A DNA stretch of 64,000 bases. Origin: 54-19 sp038210655 (lineage in GTDB: Bacteria > Chloroflexota > Chloroflexia > Chloroheliales > Chloroheliaceae). The notes below the pieces were generated by a model. It was not told the DNA's origin. It did no database searches and saw only the letters and a program-made list of their open reading frames with translations. Each line of letters opens with the position of its first letter. Position 1 is the stretch's first letter. Positions 9,725 through 17,600 of this stretch are shown here, in pieces. Made by a program: the position numbers and the translations under genes. Where the stretch lies: contig JBBQWM010000022.1 in the NCBI GenBank assembly GCA_038210655.1, forward strand, positions 1-64,000, in the 5' to 3' direction.

Positions 9725-9778
9725 TATCTGACTTCTAACTTCTAACTTCTAATATCTGATCTCTAATATCTAATCTCC
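9725..9778. repeat. Heptanucleotide tandem repeat tract after the protease stop codon
   Basis: Plus-strand units CTGACTT CTAACTT CTAACTT CTAATAT CTGATCT CTAATAT CTAATCT keep an exact 7-nt period with changing bases. On the minus strand the tract begins within a few bases of the stop codon of the trypsin-like protease gene. Confidence 0.75.
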
Positions 9779-9780
9779 CC

Positions 9781-10524
9781 CTATTGCGGTATCAATTTAT
9801 CGACCGCTTTGTTTTGCAAAATCGCTCCGATTTTGATGCCCCGATTGCGATACCAGACCTTTTGGTCTTTCTTGCTGGGGTCTTGCACTCGCTGACTATG
9901 CAAGGCGACCAGTGCCAGATTGTCGTTGAAGACCGGCGACCCACTCGAACCGTATTCGGTATTGGTTAAATACTCGATGGTTTTATCATCTTCGTACATC
10001 ACCGAGTTATCGCGCATCGCTACCTGCAAAGGTTCGCCGTCGGGGTGCTGGATAATCGCAATGTGCGAGGATTGAGCCGCGACCTGCCCGTGACGCATCG
10101 GCAAGTAGCTCCACTTTGCTTTGGCTTTTTTGGTAAGACCGACCAAGCTATAGTCCAGTTCCTCGTCAGTGATAAAGACCGCCGGGTCGCAGCTATATTC
10201 GTCGGGCGTTTCCAGTTCACCGCCATAGGCAAAACGATAGTTAAACTGAATCTTGACCCCCTGAACGTCCTCGACTTTGCCAAAGACATGATGGTTGGTC
10301 ATTACCAGATTGGGCGCAACCAGAAAACAGGTCGCAAAATGCTTGCCGTCCGCAAACAGCACCCGCCCAACCGACCGCGAGACGACCGCCGCCTGTTCCA
10401 GATACCAGATTTGTTTTAGCTTTTGCTGATTATCGACAATTGCCCGGCCTGTAAGCGGTTTGGCTGGCCCGTGCCAGCTAAACCCGGCTCCAGATGCGCC
10501 TTTTTTTAACCAATCACTATCCAT
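9781..10524 (-). CDS. Cytoplasmic trypsin-like serine protease (S1 fold)
   Basis: 247 residues, without signal peptide or transmembrane helix. The chymotrypsin-fold triad is visible: His79 in VMTNHHVF, Asp124 in EELDYSLVGL and Ser194 in YGSSGSPV, with IIQHPDGEPL before it, as in V8/HtrA-like peptidases lacking PDZ domains. Stand-alone cytosolic trypsin-like peptidases of this kind are known partners of CHAT and STAND proteins in bacterial conflict systems (family knowledge). The gene is the upstream member of the minus-strand trio with the CHAT-ATPase and the giant NTPase. A 346-bp repeat-filled gap separates it from the CHAT gene, so cotranscription is plausible but not shown. It could be the effector, or a target activated by CHAT cleavage. 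Confidence 0.85.
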   Translation of the reverse strand: MDSDWLKKGASGAGFSWHGPAKPLTGRAIVDNQQKLKQIWYLEQAAVVSRSVGRVLFADGKHFATCFLVAPNLVMTNHHVFGKVEDVQGVKIQFNYRFAYGGELETPDEYSCDPAVFITDEELDYSLVGLTKKAKAKWSYLPMRHGQVAAQSSHIAIIQHPDGEPLQVAMRDNSVMYEDDKTIEYLTNTEYGSSGSPVFNDNLALVALHSQRVQDPSKKDQKVWYRNRGIKIGAILQNKAVDKLIPQ

Positions 10525-10766
10525 AGACTTACCTATTTATTAAAATTACCTTATTTGTCCAGGGAAATACACTTGAAACTGAACCCGTGTCATACGCTAA
10601 AAGGAGGCCGAAAAAGGGTGGTACAAAAAGAGGGTACAATAATTAACCAATATTTGTCAATAGGCTGGGGAGTTCCGGGTGCGCGTCAGTTTTTTGCACT
10701 GGTTCAAACACCAGGAACCTCGCCGAAAAATCCATTGACGGTCTATGGGCGGAGCCATATCTGACA

Positions 10767-10901
10767 AGGAATGAAGGATGAGGGATGAAAGGGAACTGAG
10801 GACTGAGTAGTCCAGTTGTAAGACCTTGCTCCGCCCATGAATGTCCCCCTTCATCCCTCATCCTTCATCCTTCATCCTTATCCCTTATCCCTCATCCCTC
10901 A
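10767..10901. repeat. Heptad repeat pair overlapping the treS stop codon
   Basis: Left tract (10767-10795, AGGATGA GGGATGA units) and right tract (about 10850-10901, CATCCCT CATCCTT units) are reverse complements and could form a long hairpin. The right tract runs into the treS gene. Its last codons (RDEG) and stop are encoded by repeat units, so the tract now defines the protein's C-terminus. The remainder of the gap 10525-10884 shows no gene. Confidence 0.75.
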
Positions 10902-12549
10902 ATAGCGGCATTTCCAGCCGGAACCAATAAAAATCGTGCGGGCCAAGCGTGATAAAATAGGGCAATTCGCCAATCGGCGGGAAGCGAGTCTCCCCAATCA
11001 ACTCGACCGGTACAGCCCCATTATAAAAGCGTAAGTCCAATTCGCAAGGTTGTACGAACCGCGACAGATTGCACACGATCAGCAAATAGCTCTGTTCGTA
11101 GTGCCGGATATAAGCCAGCACGCGCCGGTTAGACCCATCTAAAAACTGAACTGAACCACGCCCGAAGACAGGGTATTGCTTGCGTAACTTGATAAGCCGT
11201 CGTATCCACGTCAGCAACGAAGAGCTTGAGCGCAACTGGGCCTCGACATTGACCGATTGATACCCGTAAACCGGGTCGTTGATAACCGGGCTATAAAGCT
11301 GGGCGTTATCGGCCCGCGAGAACCCGGCGTTGCGGTCTCCGTTCCATTGCATAGGCGTGCGTACCCCGTCCCGGTCGCCCAGATAAATATTATCGCCCAT
11401 CCCGATCTCATCCCCATAATACATAATCGGACTACCCGGTAAGCTCAAAAGCAAGCTATGGATAAGCTCTATACGGCGGCGGCTATTATCCAGCAAAGGG
11501 GCCAATCTGCGGCGGATACCAACGTTTAGTTTGGTGCGCGGGTCTTTGGCGTATTCGGAATACATATAGTCGCGCTCTTCATCTGTGACCATTTCGAGGG
11601 TCAATTCGTCGTGATTACGCAAAAACATACCCCATTGCGAATTAGAAGGTATCTCAGGCAATTGACGCATAATCTCGACAATGGGGGTACTTTCCTCGCG
11701 CCGCAAAGCCATAAAAATACGTGGCATCAACGGGAAGTTAAAGGCCATGTGGCATTCGTCGCCATCGCCAAAATAAGGCCGCACGTCGGTCGGCCATTGA
11801 TTAGCCTCGGCCAACAGTACTTTGTTAGTATAGTGACGGTCTACCAGACTCCGTACTTCTTTTAAGTAGGAGTGAGTTTCGGCCAGGTTTTCACAGTTAG
11901 TTCCCTCGCGCTCGTAGAGATACGGCACAGCATCCAACCGAAACCCATCGATCCCCATATCCAGCCAAAAGCGGATCGCCCGCTCCATTTCGCGCCGCAC
12001 TGCCCGGTTATCATAATTGAGGTCGGGCTGATGATAGAAGAAACGATGCCAGTAATAAGCCTGTGCTTCGCTATCCCAGGTCCAGTTGCTCCGCTCCGAG
12101 TCGGTAAAAATAATCCGAGCATCCTGATATTTCTGGTCGGTATCGCTCCAGACGTAATAGTTGCGTTTGGGCGAACGCGGGTTGCTACGGCTTTCCTGGA
12201 ACCAAGCGTGCTGATCCGAGGTATGGTTCATGACCATATCGGTCACTACCCGCATATTGCGGCGGTGGGCCTCCTTGAGAAATCGCTTGAAATCGGGTAA
12301 AGTGCCGTACTGCGGGTTGATCGCATAATAATCGGCGATGTCGTAACCGTCATCGCGTAGGGGCGACTTATAAAAAGGCAGCAACCAGATGCAGTTGATC
12401 CCAAGTTCCTGCAAATAGTCCAGCTTTTGGCGCAACCCTTCAAAATCGCCGATCCCATCTCCACTCGAGTCCGAAAAAGCTTTTACATGCAGTTCATAAA
12501 AGATAGCATCTTTATACCAAAGTGCGTCCGAATTCAAGGTTTCGTCCAT
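10885..12549 (-). CDS. treS: Trehalose synthase (maltose alpha-glucosyltransferase), GH13
   Basis: A 554-residue cytoplasmic GH13 enzyme that interconverts maltose and trehalose, a compatible-solute route. Visible landmarks are WYKDAIFYELHVKAF at the N-terminus, GDFEGLRQKLDYL, DMVMNHTSDQH, catalytic Asp in DGFRLDAVPYL, catalytic Glu in LLAEANQW, FLRNHDELTLEM, and GDNIYLGDRDGVRTPMQW, which is typical of TreS. The length matches TreS enzymes without the maltokinase fusion. The start at ATG 12549 gives the canonical N-terminus. The last four residues come from a heptad repeat at the 3' end. It appears to be a single-gene unit; amylosucrase or GTHase are less likely given the motif set. Confidence 0.92.
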   Translation of the reverse strand: MDETLNSDALWYKDAIFYELHVKAFSDSSGDGIGDFEGLRQKLDYLQELGINCIWLLPFYKSPLRDDGYDIADYYAINPQYGTLPDFKRFLKEAHRRNMRVVTDMVMNHTSDQHAWFQESRSNPRSPKRNYYVWSDTDQKYQDARIIFTDSERSNWTWDSEAQAYYWHRFFYHQPDLNYDNRAVRREMERAIRFWLDMGIDGFRLDAVPYLYEREGTNCENLAETHSYLKEVRSLVDRHYTNKVLLAEANQWPTDVRPYFGDGDECHMAFNFPLMPRIFMALRREESTPIVEIMRQLPEIPSNSQWGMFLRNHDELTLEMVTDEERDYMYSEYAKDPRTKLNVGIRRRLAPLLDNSRRRIELIHSLLLSLPGSPIMYYGDEIGMGDNIYLGDRDGVRTPMQWNGDRNAGFSRADNAQLYSPVINDPVYGYQSVNVEAQLRSSSSLLTWIRRLIKLRKQYPVFGRGSVQFLDGSNRRVLAYIRHYEQSYLLIVCNLSRFVQPCELDLRFYNGAVPVELIGETRFPPIGELPYFITLGPHDFYWFRLEMPLLRDEG

Positions 12550-12596
12550 ATCTTCTTGCTTTCTCGCTCCTATTTTTCGCTTCTATATAAAAATAC

Positions 12597-12690
12597 ATAA
12601 CTATTCACCCAGCCTCAACCCTGTCATTCTGAGCGAAGCGAAGAATCCAGATTCTTCGCTTCGCTCAGAATGACAGGGTTAAATAGTTAC
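12597..12690. repeat. Hairpin element with 31-bp perfect arms
   Basis: Positions 12617-12647 and 12650-12680 are perfect reverse complements separated by CA, containing CATTCTGAGCGAAGCGAAG. Flanks ATAACTATTC and AATAGTTAC mirror the ends of the 142-bp elements at 9583 and 42172. It lies upstream of treS (minus strand). No poly-T tail, so it is a dispersed palindrome rather than a clear terminator. Confidence 0.75.
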
Positions 12691-13014
12691 AAAAAAACTC
12701 GGTTTGAGCTTTGGGCAACCCTACCGAATTACGCCCTACTCCAATCTAACCCAGAACACAAGCGTGGGAAGTCATTCTGGGTGAGTAATAAGGCCGTATC
12801 CTTTATTCGTGTGCAAGGGCAATCAATCTAACTGCATTGACAAACCCGCCGGTCGGCTCAATTATAGACCTGTCGGAGCCGTGAAATCAAATTAGAATAG
12901 AAGCAGTTTTTGCGCGGATAAACTTGGGGGTAAAACCATAAAAGCTGAGAATTTGAGGAGCGACTCGTCTTTGTTTTATTCGACTTAACGAGCCGCTCTT
13001 AGCAGACCAAATGG
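12691..13014. other. Gene-free stretch with one weak hairpin
   Basis: No convincing gene or promoter was found. Near 12957-13000 an imperfect hairpin (GAGCGACTCGT pairing with ACGAGCCGCTC) lies just after the SirB1-like gene's stop on the minus strand and may end its transcript, but it lacks a T-run. Confidence 0.4.
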
Positions 13015-14019
13015 TTAATTGCGGCGGGCCAGTTGGTCAAGGGCGCGACCAAGCTGATTTCGGACGGCATTCGCGTCCTGGGCATTGGGATTCTGCCGCA
13101 GGTAGGCGCGTAAATCGGTCATCGCCCGCCCGTAATGTCCACTTCGGGCGTAAAGGATACCCCGATCCCGCTTTTCTTCGAGCGATTGCGGGTTGAGCAA
13201 GATCAGAAGCTGTTGGATTTCGAGCGCCCGGTTCCAATCTTCCTCCCCGATACAAGCGGCCTTGAGATTGAGTAGCATTCGGGTAAGAAACTGACGTTTG
13301 GTGTAAGGCCGGGCCAAAGCTTGCCGGATCGGGAGCATCCGCCCATAGCGTTCGCGCAACATTTCGAGCAAATCTTCTTCGCTCAAAATTGTGCCACCGT
13401 TAAAGGGGTCAAGCAAAATATCACCCCGTTCTGAACCACTCAGGCGCTCACCTTCTTCTTGCCGTTCGAGGTTCTCGAAATTGGTTCCAAAAAGCTCGCC
13501 CCGACCAAGCACCTGGGGAGCCAAATCACGGTAGCGTATAATAAAATGTCCAGGCAACCCAATACCCTCAAAATACATCCCCAACCGCTTGCCAAGCTCG
13601 ATATACAGCAACGAAAGCGTGATCGGAATACCAGTGCGGCGTTCCAGCACATCATTCAAATAAGAATTGCGCCGGTCGTTGTACTGGGTTTCGTTACCGT
13701 GGAAGCCTTTTAGGTTCGAGAGAAAGTAATTGAGATGTTCGATATTTTTGGAGGGGTCGGTTTCGACTACAATTAAGGGGCGCACTTCATCAGCCAGGTC
13801 ATCCAGTTGATTGAGGTAAAAAGCTTCGTTAAGGCCAGGGTATTCCTGGGCAGCGATCATCATAGCGGCTTCTGCCAGATCAATCGCGTCGTCGGGTTGG
13901 GCCACCAACCGGGCGAACCGCTCCACCAGACTATTAGGCTCCGGCTCAAGCGGGGTAGCCCAATAATCAAAGATACTGGTTTCTATAAACGGTCTAAGGT
14001 CTTTTATATCATCATCCAT
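13015..14019 (-). CDS. SirB1-family protein (transglutaminase-like fold plus TPR)
   Basis: 334 residues. The N-terminal two-thirds match the SirB1/Transglut_core2 family, with the signature RRNSYLNDVLERRTGIPITL at about 115-135, SLLYIELGKRLG and GIGLPGHFIIRY. The C-terminus (about 240-330) is TPR-like (RALEIQQLLILLNPQSLEEKRDRG). The family has a transglutaminase-like fold but no established reaction in bacteria. It is encoded 216 bp downstream of rex on the same strand. ATG at 14019 gives a full-length product. The family call is firm; function unknown. Confidence 0.85.
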   Translation of the reverse strand: MDDDIKDLRPFIETSIFDYWATPLEPEPNSLVERFARLVAQPDDAIDLAEAAMMIAAQEYPGLNEAFYLNQLDDLADEVRPLIVVETDPSKNIEHLNYFLSNLKGFHGNETQYNDRRNSYLNDVLERRTGIPITLSLLYIELGKRLGMYFEGIGLPGHFIIRYRDLAPQVLGRGELFGTNFENLERQEEGERLSGSERGDILLDPFNGGTILSEEDLLEMLRERYGRMLPIRQALARPYTKRQFLTRMLLNLKAACIGEEDWNRALEIQQLLILLNPQSLEEKRDRGILYARSGHYGRAMTDLRAYLRQNPNAQDANAVRNQLGRALDQLARRN

Positions 14020-14169
14020 ACCAGACTACCTATCAATTTTATTAAAAATACATCCTATCATATTATACGCTAAACTCTATGAGAATGTATCACCTAAAAG
14101 CCACCAATATTCGATCCAAATAAGCGAATGTTATACGGCTCTACTGAGATTAGGGATAGGGATAGGAAT

Positions 14170-14192
14170 GGGGACAGACTATAGATGTCCCC
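14170..14192 (-). terminator. Possible hairpin after rex
   Basis: GGGGACA at 14170-14176 pairs with TGTCCCC at 14186-14192 around a 9-nt loop, 44 nt beyond the rex stop codon. There is no T-run, so it may be a weak terminator or only a repeat-derived palindrome. Confidence 0.3.
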
Positions 14193-14235
14193 TATCTCAA
14201 AGAGTTATTTAAGCCAGGCTGAGGGCTGATCGCTC

Positions 14236-14895
14236 TTAACGCAAGACCCGCCCATTCTTCTGGGCCTTTTCCGGGTTAAGATAATAGGTCATACTCTGCA
14301 AGAGGCCGACCGGGTCAATATTGCGAATACGCACCTCCGGCGGCACCTGGAGGCTGACCGGGGCATAGTTCAAAATCGCTTTGACCCCAGCACTCACCAG
14401 CAAATCGACCACTTCCTGAGCGCTGGAAGCCGGCACAGCCACAATTGCGACCTGAATATCCAGTTCGGGGATCACTTCCGGGATTTTGGAAAAATGATGG
14501 ATCGGATGACCAACCAATTCCTGTCCAACTTTATCGTTATGAGCATCGAACATCGCGGTAATTTCAAAGCCCTTGTCGCGGAAGCCGCCATAGTGGGCAA
14601 TCGCTTCTCCCAGGTGGCCGGTACCAATCAGCGCCACGCCCCACTGCTGTTCGAGGTGTAGAATATCCCGAATCTGATTGAGCAAAAATTGAACGTTATA
14701 GCCCTTACCCTGCTTCCCAAACTCGCCGAAGTACGATAGGTCGCGCCGGATTTGAGCGGCTGTTACGCCAATCCGCGCCCCCAGTTCGCTACTCGAAACG
14801 GTAGTGATCCCTTCGCTTGCCAGATATGAAAGGCTGCGGGCGTAGATCGGTAGACGGCGAATCACAATATCGGGAATGTCCATATCCTTCATCAT
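14236..14895 (-). CDS. rex: Redox-sensing transcriptional repressor Rex
   Basis: 219 residues with the complete Rex layout. A winged helix (about 1-80) has PDIVIRRLPIYARSL and AAQIRRDLSYFGEFGKQGKGY; a Rossmann NAD(H)-binding domain begins at VALIGTGHLGEAI; the C-terminal helix is NIDPVGLLQSMTYYL. Rex senses the NADH/NAD+ ratio and represses respiratory or fermentative genes when NADH is low (family knowledge). AAGGAG 10 nt before ATG 14895 supports this start. It lies 76 bp downstream of menG and may share its transcript, linking quinone supply to redox state. I found no clear TTGTGAA-type Rex operator in the gaps I checked. Confidence 0.95.
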   Translation of the reverse strand: MMKDMDIPDIVIRRLPIYARSLSYLASEGITTVSSSELGARIGVTAAQIRRDLSYFGEFGKQGKGYNVQFLLNQIRDILHLEQQWGVALIGTGHLGEAIAHYGGFRDKGFEITAMFDAHNDKVGQELVGHPIHHFSKIPEVIPELDIQVAIVAVPASSAQEVVDLLVSAGVKAILNYAPVSLQVPPEVRIRNIDPVGLLQSMTYYLNPEKAQKNGRVLR

Positions 14896-14971
14896 CGTTG
14901 GATTACTCCTTCACGAAAACTGGCAGCCACAGCGTTACCAGCCGTGTATTTGGTGAAAAGTCCTTCTTAAG

Positions 14972-15748
14972 TTAAGGCTTGAGGCCAACATGAATGGCGA
15001 CTGCACCGAAACCATAACTCCGGAACCGCACCTGGGTCAGCCCAGCCCGTTCCATAATTCTTTTAAGCTCTTCGGGAGGCGGAAAATTACGGGCCGAATC
15101 CGGCAGGTAAGTGTAAGCCTCCCGATGTCCGCTTATCAACCGACCGATCAAAGGCACAATTTTGTTAAAATAAAGCTGATGACCCCAACGCACCGGGGCG
15201 AAGTTGGGCCGGGCCACTTCCAAACAGACCACCCGACCGCCCGGTTTTACTACCCGCCCCATATCCCGGAAAGCCTGCTCGATATTGGTGACGTTACGCA
15301 TGGCAAAGCCGGTCGTAACACAATCGAAGGTGTTATCGGAGAAGGGCAAATTGAGGGCATCGGCAGCGACCCATCGTACAAACGAACCGACTCCCGCTTT
15401 GTCGGCCTTGCCCGGCCCCGGTAACATCATTTCGAGGCAAAAATCGCTGGCGATGATCTCGCCCTGCGGCCCAACTTTGGGAGCCAGAGCCAGTGCAATA
15501 TCACCAGTGCCGGTCGCTACGTCGAGCGCCTTACCGCCCCAAGGCGGGGCCGCTTCGGCTACGACCACCTTACGCCAACCCTGATCCAACCCAAAAGTCA
15601 TCAGGCGATTCATTTTATCGTAACTGGGTGCGATTTGGGCAAACATTCGGTTGACATATTCGGCCTTACGTTCCGGCCTGAACTCTTTGAGGCGGTTGCT
15701 TTCGATCCGATGTTCGCTTGCAACTTCCTCTTTTACGATAGGTTCCAT
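14972..15748 (-). CDS. menG: Demethylmenaquinone methyltransferase
   Basis: A UbiE/MenG-type SAM methyltransferase that completes menaquinone synthesis. Motifs are NRMFAQIAPSYDKMNRLMTFG, the SAM loop ALDVATGTGDIALAL, GFAMRNV, RVVKPGGRVVCLE, the YLPDSARNFPPPEELK region and GFGAVAIHVGLKP at the end, all diagnostic of the family. The ATG at 15748 gives a 258-residue product. An in-frame GTG at 15808 would add 20 residues, but neither start has a strong ribosome-binding site. The gene is followed by rex on the same strand. Menaquinone rather than ubiquinone is inferred from the probable phylum. Confidence 0.92.
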   Translation of the reverse strand: MEPIVKEEVASEHRIESNRLKEFRPERKAEYVNRMFAQIAPSYDKMNRLMTFGLDQGWRKVVVAEAAPPWGGKALDVATGTGDIALALAPKVGPQGEIIASDFCLEMMLPGPGKADKAGVGSFVRWVAADALNLPFSDNTFDCVTTGFAMRNVTNIEQAFRDMGRVVKPGGRVVCLEVARPNFAPVRWGHQLYFNKIVPLIGRLISGHREAYTYLPDSARNFPPPEELKRIMERAGLTQVRFRSYGFGAVAIHVGLKP

Positions 15749-15833
15749 AAATTGTTTTAACACTTTCTGAGTTTTGTCGAACCAGGCTAACCTCGCTACT
15801 CTCCCCACCCGGTTTGGGCCAAAGCTTGCTATA

Positions 15834-15862
15834 ATTTTAACATTCTAGTTAGGTAAAATCAA
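15834..15862 (-). promoter_or_regulatory. Sigma70-type promoter for menG-rex
   Basis: On the minus strand TTGATT (15857-15862) and TAAAAT (15834-15839) are separated by 17 bp, about 85 bp upstream of the preferred menG start. Confidence 0.5.
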
Positions 15863-16042
15863 GGGCTTTTGCCAAATTTATCACAATCAACCCTCCCTGT
15901 TCATTCCATTGAAATTGAGTTAGAATATAAGGAATAGCAACGCTAAATCTTTTGCTTTGATGGATAGTATGTTACATTTGCTTCGTTAGCAATGCTATAT
16001 TTTCAGGTAATTATAAAATACCGAAAAGGGGGCCTGTACGTT

Positions 16043-17293
16043 ATGGAACAAATTGTACAAGATACTAATAAACCTACAAAGGTAGGGCCAACACCCGGAC
16101 AGTTGCTCGTTCAGAGGCTGGCTAAGTATCATTTCGATCAGGATGAATTACGTGCTTTCGGGGCTTATATCGATGGGGCGAACGAAGTAGAATTGTACCG
16201 GCTTAATCCGCGTCGGGCGGCGGCTAAAGCCGAAATTGATTTGCGCCGGGCTATCGAAATGGCAGCCCTGGCCGTGCGTGAAGGTATCTTTACCTTACTA
16301 TGGAGTATCAACTGTGTCGGTTGTAGTGGCGAATTATGCAGCTTCGACAATCTGCGCGAAACCCCCGATACTCCCGAAATGGTCTGCCCGGCCTGCGGAA
16401 CCCACAACACCCTGTCTGCCGATCATGGCTTGCAGGTGACATTTTCGCTACATCCAGCCATTCGCCGAATTAATTTACCGCCTTTGGAAGTCCGGGGGCC
16501 AAACGGCCTGGTTCCAAAACTGCCGGAGGACTTTGTGCAAATGGCTACTCCCGAACAGGCCGCTCTTATGCAAAGCCTCAAACAGCTTGCCAAAGAGCAT
16601 TCTCCTGTCACCGGGCTGGATTTGATGCACATTCAGCTTTTCCGCGACTTCTTCAAAGACCAGGTTTTGCCCGTACACCTCAGCTTGAAGGTAGAGCGGG
16701 TTGCCCTGATCTTTACCGATTTGCGTGGTTCGACTGCTATGTATGCTGCCAAAGGCGACCCCCAGGCTTATAATCTGGTGCGGCAGCACTTTGACCTGCT
16801 GGCTCAGGAGACTACCCACTACGGTGGGGTTATTATCAAAACTATCGGGGATGCCGTAATGGCCTCCTTCCTGAGCGATCTGGACGCGGCAAGAGCGGCG
16901 GTAGCCTTCCAGCATGCGATTGCCGGGTTTAACCAGCAAAATAACCTCGAAGGTGGCGATGCACTAATTCTCAAGCTTGGGATGCACAGCGGCCCTTGTC
17001 TCAACGTAAACCAAAACGATTTGCTCGATTACTTTGGCACAACTGTCAATATGGCGGCCCGGATTGGCAGCTTGAGCAAAGGTGGTGATATTATGGTTTC
17101 GCGTTCGCTGCTGGACGATGATGCTGTACGGGAGGCCTTCGTAGCGGGTGGCTTTGTAGTACACGACACAATGCGGGTCGTTTTACGCGGGCTGACCCAA
17201 GAAATTGAAGTCAGTCAACTTATCCGAGCCAGCGAGTTGCCCACACTTGCTGAGGTTAATGGGCAGTGGTCGGTAGTCGGTGGGCAGGGATAG
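16043..17293 (+). CDS. Class III adenylate cyclase with N-terminal zinc-ribbon-like domain
   Basis: 416 residues from ATG 16043, preceded by AAGGGGG; a start 51 bp upstream is less likely. The N-terminal half resembles the DUF5939-type adenylate-cyclase-associated region and has two CxxC pairs (CVGCSGELC, CPACG). The catalytic domain has both metal Asp (FTDLRGSTAMY; KTIGDAVMASF) and NMAARIGSL with the transition-state Asn/Arg. Lys in IIKTIGD and Asp in LLDYFGTTVN fit adenine specificity, so cAMP is the likely product. No transmembrane helix: a soluble enzyme. The last residues (about GQWSVVGGQG) are encoded by a heptad repeat (GGGCAGT GGTCGGT AGTCGGT), indicating that a repeat tract overlaps the 3' end. 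Confidence 0.88.
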   Translation: MEQIVQDTNKPTKVGPTPGQLLVQRLAKYHFDQDELRAFGAYIDGANEVELYRLNPRRAAAKAEIDLRRAIEMAALAVREGIFTLLWSINCVGCSGELCSFDNLRETPDTPEMVCPACGTHNTLSADHGLQVTFSLHPAIRRINLPPLEVRGPNGLVPKLPEDFVQMATPEQAALMQSLKQLAKEHSPVTGLDLMHIQLFRDFFKDQVLPVHLSLKVERVALIFTDLRGSTAMYAAKGDPQAYNLVRQHFDLLAQETTHYGGVIIKTIGDAVMASFLSDLDAARAAVAFQHAIAGFNQQNNLEGGDALILKLGMHSGPCLNVNQNDLLDYFGTTVNMAARIGSLSKGGDIMVSRSLLDDDAVREAFVAGGFVVHDTMRVVLRGLTQEIEVSQLIRASELPTLAEVNGQWSVVGGQG

Positions 17294-17530
17294 GGGATTT
17301 GCGATTTACCCCCAGAGGGGGCGAGGCCGCGATTTGCGATTGTTAAATGCGGGAACCTGGGGATTTGTCCATTGGCGGAGCAATGTCACACAAGGAATGA
17401 AGGATGAGGGATGAAGGGGAAATCCATTGGCGGAGCAATGTTCGCCAAGATTTCGTCTATTGGCAGAGCAATGTCCAGCAATCGAGCTACTCACTCCCCA
17501 GTCCCTTTCATCCTTCATCCCTCATCCCTT
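17294..17530. repeat. Repeat cluster directly after the cyclase stop
   Basis: GATTTGCGATTTACCCCC and its partner ending CCGCGATTTGCGATTG (17297-17341) start three bases after the stop. Related tracts are at 49432, 51679 and 56645. Further on, GGATGAGGGATGAAGGG (17401-17417) and its complement (17507-17530) flank CATTGGCGGAGCAATG-type units (17370-17474, three copies). No gene is visible between 17294 and 17600. Confidence 0.7.
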
Positions 17531-17600
17531 GTTGGATATGGCTCCGCCGATAGACCGCTCGTTTAGTCGGAAGTTTCAAAGAAAGTAGGGTAAAGATAGT

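Noticed and set aside
1636..10524. Type III-E CRISPR (gRAMP with TPR-CHAT)
   Set aside because: No gRAMP/Cas7 fusion, Cas1/Cas2 or CRISPR array is in the window; only the CHAT and helical-repeat resemblance is shared.
16475..16939. Minus-strand open frame inside the cyclase gene
   Set aside because: No ribosome-binding site or family motif, and the plus strand has a complete catalytic domain there.
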